The notes below the pieces were generated by a model that ran no database searches, was not told where the DNA came from, and was given only the letters and a program-made list of their open reading frames with translations. From NCBI GenBank assembly GCA_003255745.1, contig QKYL01000212.1:62001-126000 (forward strand): a stretch of 64,000 nt of DNA, given 5' to 3'. Numbering within the stretch: the stretch's first letter is position 1; every line of letters begins with the position of its first letter. This stretch comes from Paracoccus saliphilus. Lineage in GTDB: Bacteria; Pseudomonadota; Alphaproteobacteria; Rhodobacterales; Rhodobacteraceae. A program made the position numbers and the translations under genes. Below, piece by piece: positions 61,692 to 64,000 of the stretch.

Positions 61692-64000
61692 CCGGCGCGC
61701 CGCAGCCGCAGGGCATTGCCCACCACAAAGACCGAGGACAGCGCCATTGCCCCCGCGCCCAGCATCGGGGACAGCTGCGGCCCGCCAAAGGGCACCAGCA
61801 CGCCCATGGCGACCGGGATCAGCGCAGTGTTGTAGGCAAAGGCCCAGAACAGGTTCTGGCGGATGTTGCGCATCACCGCGCGTGACAGCCGGATCGCCCG
61901 CACCACGCCCTGCGGATCGCCCGACATCAGCACCGCATCGGCCGATTCGATGGCGATGTCGGTGCCGGTGCCGATGGCGATGCCGGTTTCGGCCGCCGCC
62001 AGGGCAGGGGCGTCGTTGATGCCGTCGCCGACAAAGACGCTGCCCTTGCCCATGCTGCGGATCGTGGTCAGCTTGTCCTCGGGCGTCAGGCCGCCCTCGA
62101 TCCGGTCGATGCCCAGCCTGGTGCCCACGGCCCGCGCGGTGGCCGGCAAGTCGCCAGACAGCATCGCAGTTTCCAGCCCCAGCTGGTGCAGCGCGGCGAC
62201 AGTCGGCGCGGCTTCGGGGCGTTCTGGATCGGCCAAGGCGAAACTTGCAACGTGCTGCCCGTCCACCGCCAGATGCACCGGGGTCGCGCCCTGCGATGCG
62301 GCTCGGTCGGCCTGTTCCACAAGCGCCGCCGCCGGGACGATGCCCGCGGCTTCAAGTGCCGCGCGGTTGCCGATCAGCAGGGCCTGTCCTTCCACCGTGG
62401 CGGTCAGGCCGCGTCCGGGCGTGGCGGTGACGTCCTGGGCCGAAGGCAGGTCCATCCCCTCGGCCTCGAACAGGATCGCGGCGGCCAGAGGATGTTCGGA
62501 CCGCGCCTCTGCCGCAGCAGTCAGGCGCAGGGCCTGGTCGCGCCCGATGTCGTCGGTCCAGATCGCGGTGACACGCGGGCGCCCCTGGGTCAGGGTTCCG
62601 GTCTTGTCAAATCCCACGATCCGCGCCTCGGCCAGCTTCTGCAGGGCATCGCCGCGCCGGAACAGCACGCCCAGCTGCGCGCCGCGCCCGCTGCCCACCA
62701 TGATCGACACCGGCACCGCCAGCCCCATCGCGCATGGACAGGCGATGATCAGCACGGCCACGGCGGCCACGACCGCCTCGGCCAGGCCCGGCCCGAAGGC
62801 CAGCCACAGCGCGAATGCCAGCAGCGCCAGCCCCATCACAACGGGGACAAAGACGCGGGTGATCCGATCCACCAGCGCCTGCACCGGCAGCCGCGTGGCC
62901 TGCGCCTGTTCCACAAGCGCCACGATGCGCGACAGGACCGTGTCAGCCCCCGTCGCGGTCACCCGGAAGGTCAGGGCCGAGGATCCGTTGACCGTGCCGC
63001 CCGTGACCGGATCGCCGGGTGTCTTGGCGGCAGGGATCGGCTCTCCGGTCAGCATGGATTCGTCGACCGGGCCGGAGCCTTCGGTGATGACGCCGTCCAG
63101 CGCCACGCGTTCGCCCGGCGCCAGGCGCACAAGGTCCCCCGGTCGCAGATCCGCGACGGCCACCTGCTCGGGCTTGCCGTTGCGCAGGACGGTCGCATGT
63201 TCGGGGACCAGCGCGATCAGTTGGCGGATCGCCTCGCCGGCCTGGCCCTTGGCCCGTGCCTCCAGCCAGCGACCCATCAGGATCAGGGTCACGATGACGG
63301 CGGCAGCCTCGAAATAGACATGGCGCGAGGCGGCCGGGACCAGCTGCGGCGCCAACGTGACCACGGCCGAGAACAGGAACGCCGCACCGGCCCCCAGTGC
63401 CACCAGGCTGTTCATTTCGGGCGCGCCGCGCATCAGCGCGGGTATGCCGGTGGTGAAAAAGCGACGTCCCGGCCCCACCAGCACCGCCAGCGTCAGCACC
63501 AGCTGCGCCAGCCACAGGACCTGCGTCGGGACAAGCCCGTGCAGCCAATGATGGAAGGCGGGGAACAGATGGCCGCCCATTTCAGCCACGAAGACGGGCA
63601 CGGTCAGCGCCAGCGCCGTCAGAAAGGCCCGGCGCAGGGCAGGGGCCTCGTCCAGGGGCGGCGCCGTGGGTTGGTCGGGCTGCTGGACCTGCGTGGGATA
63701 GCCCAGGTCGGTGACGATCCGCGCCAGCGCCTCGGGCATCAGGTTGGGGGCATGGGTCACCTGGGCACGATGCGTCGCCAAGTTCACCTGCGCCTCGGCC
63801 ACGTCGGGACGCGCCGACAGCACGCGGGTGATCCGCCCCGAGCATGAGGCGCAGCTCATCCCTTCGATCGTCAGACGGGTGGTGATCAGTTCGGCGGGAT
63901 ATCCCGCCTGCGTCAGCGCCTCCTGCACCTGCGGCAGGGTGGCGCCATCCAGGCGCAGATGCGCGCGCTTGGTGATCGGGTTCACGTTGATGTCAGCGGT
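61688..64000 (-). CDS. copA: copper-translocating P-type ATPase (5' end beyond the window)
   Basis: Exports Cu(I) across the inner membrane. At least 770 residues are in the window. The copper-binding motif GMSCASC (about 63841-63859) defines one HMA domain, preceded by a stretch to the edge (TADINVNPITKRAHLRLDG) that matches the second half of another HMA domain, so the true start is off the right edge; the GTG at 63985 is not a real start. CPC in the membrane (62730-62740), DKTGT (62593-62608) and GDGINDAP are present. Its 3' end overlaps the tesA start by 4 bp. Confidence 0.93.
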   Translation of the reverse strand, partial: TADINVNPITKRAHLRLDGATLPQVQEALTQAGYPAELITTRLTIEGMSCASCSGRITRVLSARPDVAEAQVNLATHRAQVTHAPNLMPEALARIVTDLGYPTQVQQPDQPTAPPLDEAPALRRAFLTALALTVPVFVAEMGGHLFPAFHHWLHGLVPTQVLWLAQLVLTLAVLVGPGRRFFTTGIPALMRGAPEMNSLVALGAGAAFLFSAVVTLAPQLVPAASRHVYFEAAAVIVTLILMGRWLEARAKGQAGEAIRQLIALVPEHATVLRNGKPEQVAVADLRPGDLVRLAPGERVALDGVITEGSGPVDESMLTGEPIPAAKTPGDPVTGGTVNGSSALTFRVTATGADTVLSRIVALVEQAQATRLPVQALVDRITRVFVPVVMGLALLAFALWLAFGPGLAEAVVAAVAVLIIACPCAMGLAVPVSIMVGSGRGAQLGVLFRRGDALQKLAEARIVGFDKTGTLTQGRPRVTAIWTDDIGRDQALRLTAAAEARSEHPLAAAILFEAEGMDLPSAQDVTATPGRGLTATVEGQALLIGNRAALEAAGIVPAAALVEQADRAASQGATPVHLAVDGQHVASFALADPERPEAAPTVAALHQLGLETAMLSGDLPATARAVGTRLGIDRIEGGLTPEDKLTTIRSMGKGSVFVGDGINDAPALAAAETGIAIGTGTDIAIESADAVLMSGDPQGVVRAIRLSRAVMRNIRQNLFWAFAYNTALIPVAMGVLVPFGGPQLSPMLGAGAMALSSVFVVGNALRLRRAG

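Noticed and set aside
1..64000. CRISPR arrays, prophage, insertion sequences or defence genes
   Set aside because: No direct-repeat arrays, transposase, integrase, restriction or toxin-antitoxin genes were recognised on either strand.

Overview
The window is about 64 kb of very GC-rich chromosome from an alphaproteobacterium of the Rhodobacteraceae/Paracoccaceae, most likely Paracoccus or a close relative. The pointers are the high GC with strong third-position bias, the yfgM-bamB-der, ruvX-ccmI and comF-grxC-nitrilase-marR gene strings, the PetP-like MarR protein, tetrameric sarcosine oxidase, and the family-style lipoproteins. This is inference from protein style and synteny, not a database match. 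I see no prophage, insertion sequence, integron, CRISPR array or defence island; it is core chromosome, about 90% coding, with many genes coupled by 4-nt stop/start overlaps.

Layout. 1-6438: partial proline iminopeptidase, ubiG, mog/moaB, argG, ilvA, a receiver-SpoIIE phosphatase, and a NUDIX enzyme. 6515-12427: a probable heat-shock promoter and a five-gene coupled operon (hslO, CoA-type NUDIX, CCA-adding enzyme, ABC exporter, Fe-S RNA methyltransferase). 12492-14426: an envelope cluster of two L,D-transpeptidases around a CAP-domain lipoprotein. 14460-18730: hemH with a coupled methyltransferase-like gene on the minus strand, then comF-grxC-nitrilase-marR on the plus strand. 18741-19833: lrgAB. 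19995-25931: smc (TTG start), a RidA protein, a glycerophosphodiesterase and an acyltransferase. 25990-30173: peroxiredoxin, ferredoxin reductase, rsmD, a DUF305 protein and a class V aminotransferase. 30278-33956: ABC exporter-ygfZ-dinB. 34028-36689: efp, a conserved small unknown protein behind a 356-bp intergenic region, a PfkB kinase and a metallopeptidase. 36770-42070: gltX, tRNA-Met, a phospholipase D-type enzyme, a Tas-like aldo/keto reductase and a DnaJ-type chaperone. 42037-44063: DUF1289, ruvX, ccmI.

44261-49838 is the sarcosine oxidase operon soxB-D-A-G, with a small unknown membrane-protein gene inserted between soxB and soxD. 49989-54263: sodB, then the yfgM-bamB-der outer-membrane/ribosome assembly operon. 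54277-56401: an unknown membrane protein and serS. 56528-57339: an ArsR regulator coupled to a periplasmic thioredoxin, resembling the SoxR/SoxS pair of sulfur-oxidation clusters but without sox genes in the window. 57486-60023: meaB, ada, rpmB. 60161-64000: a copper region with a small exported protein and a PCu(A)C chaperone on plus, convergent with tesA and a copper P-type ATPase on minus; the ATPase runs off the right edge.

Most genes are standard housekeeping. The best candidates for something undescribed are the small membrane protein inside the sarcosine oxidase operon, the degenerate receiver fused to an intact-looking PP2C phosphatase (with a nested inverted repeat at its start codon), the small conserved protein with a long upstream region, the methyltransferase-like partner of hemH that lacks a SAM motif I, and the stand-alone SoxRS-like pair. 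I found no clear novel multi-gene system.
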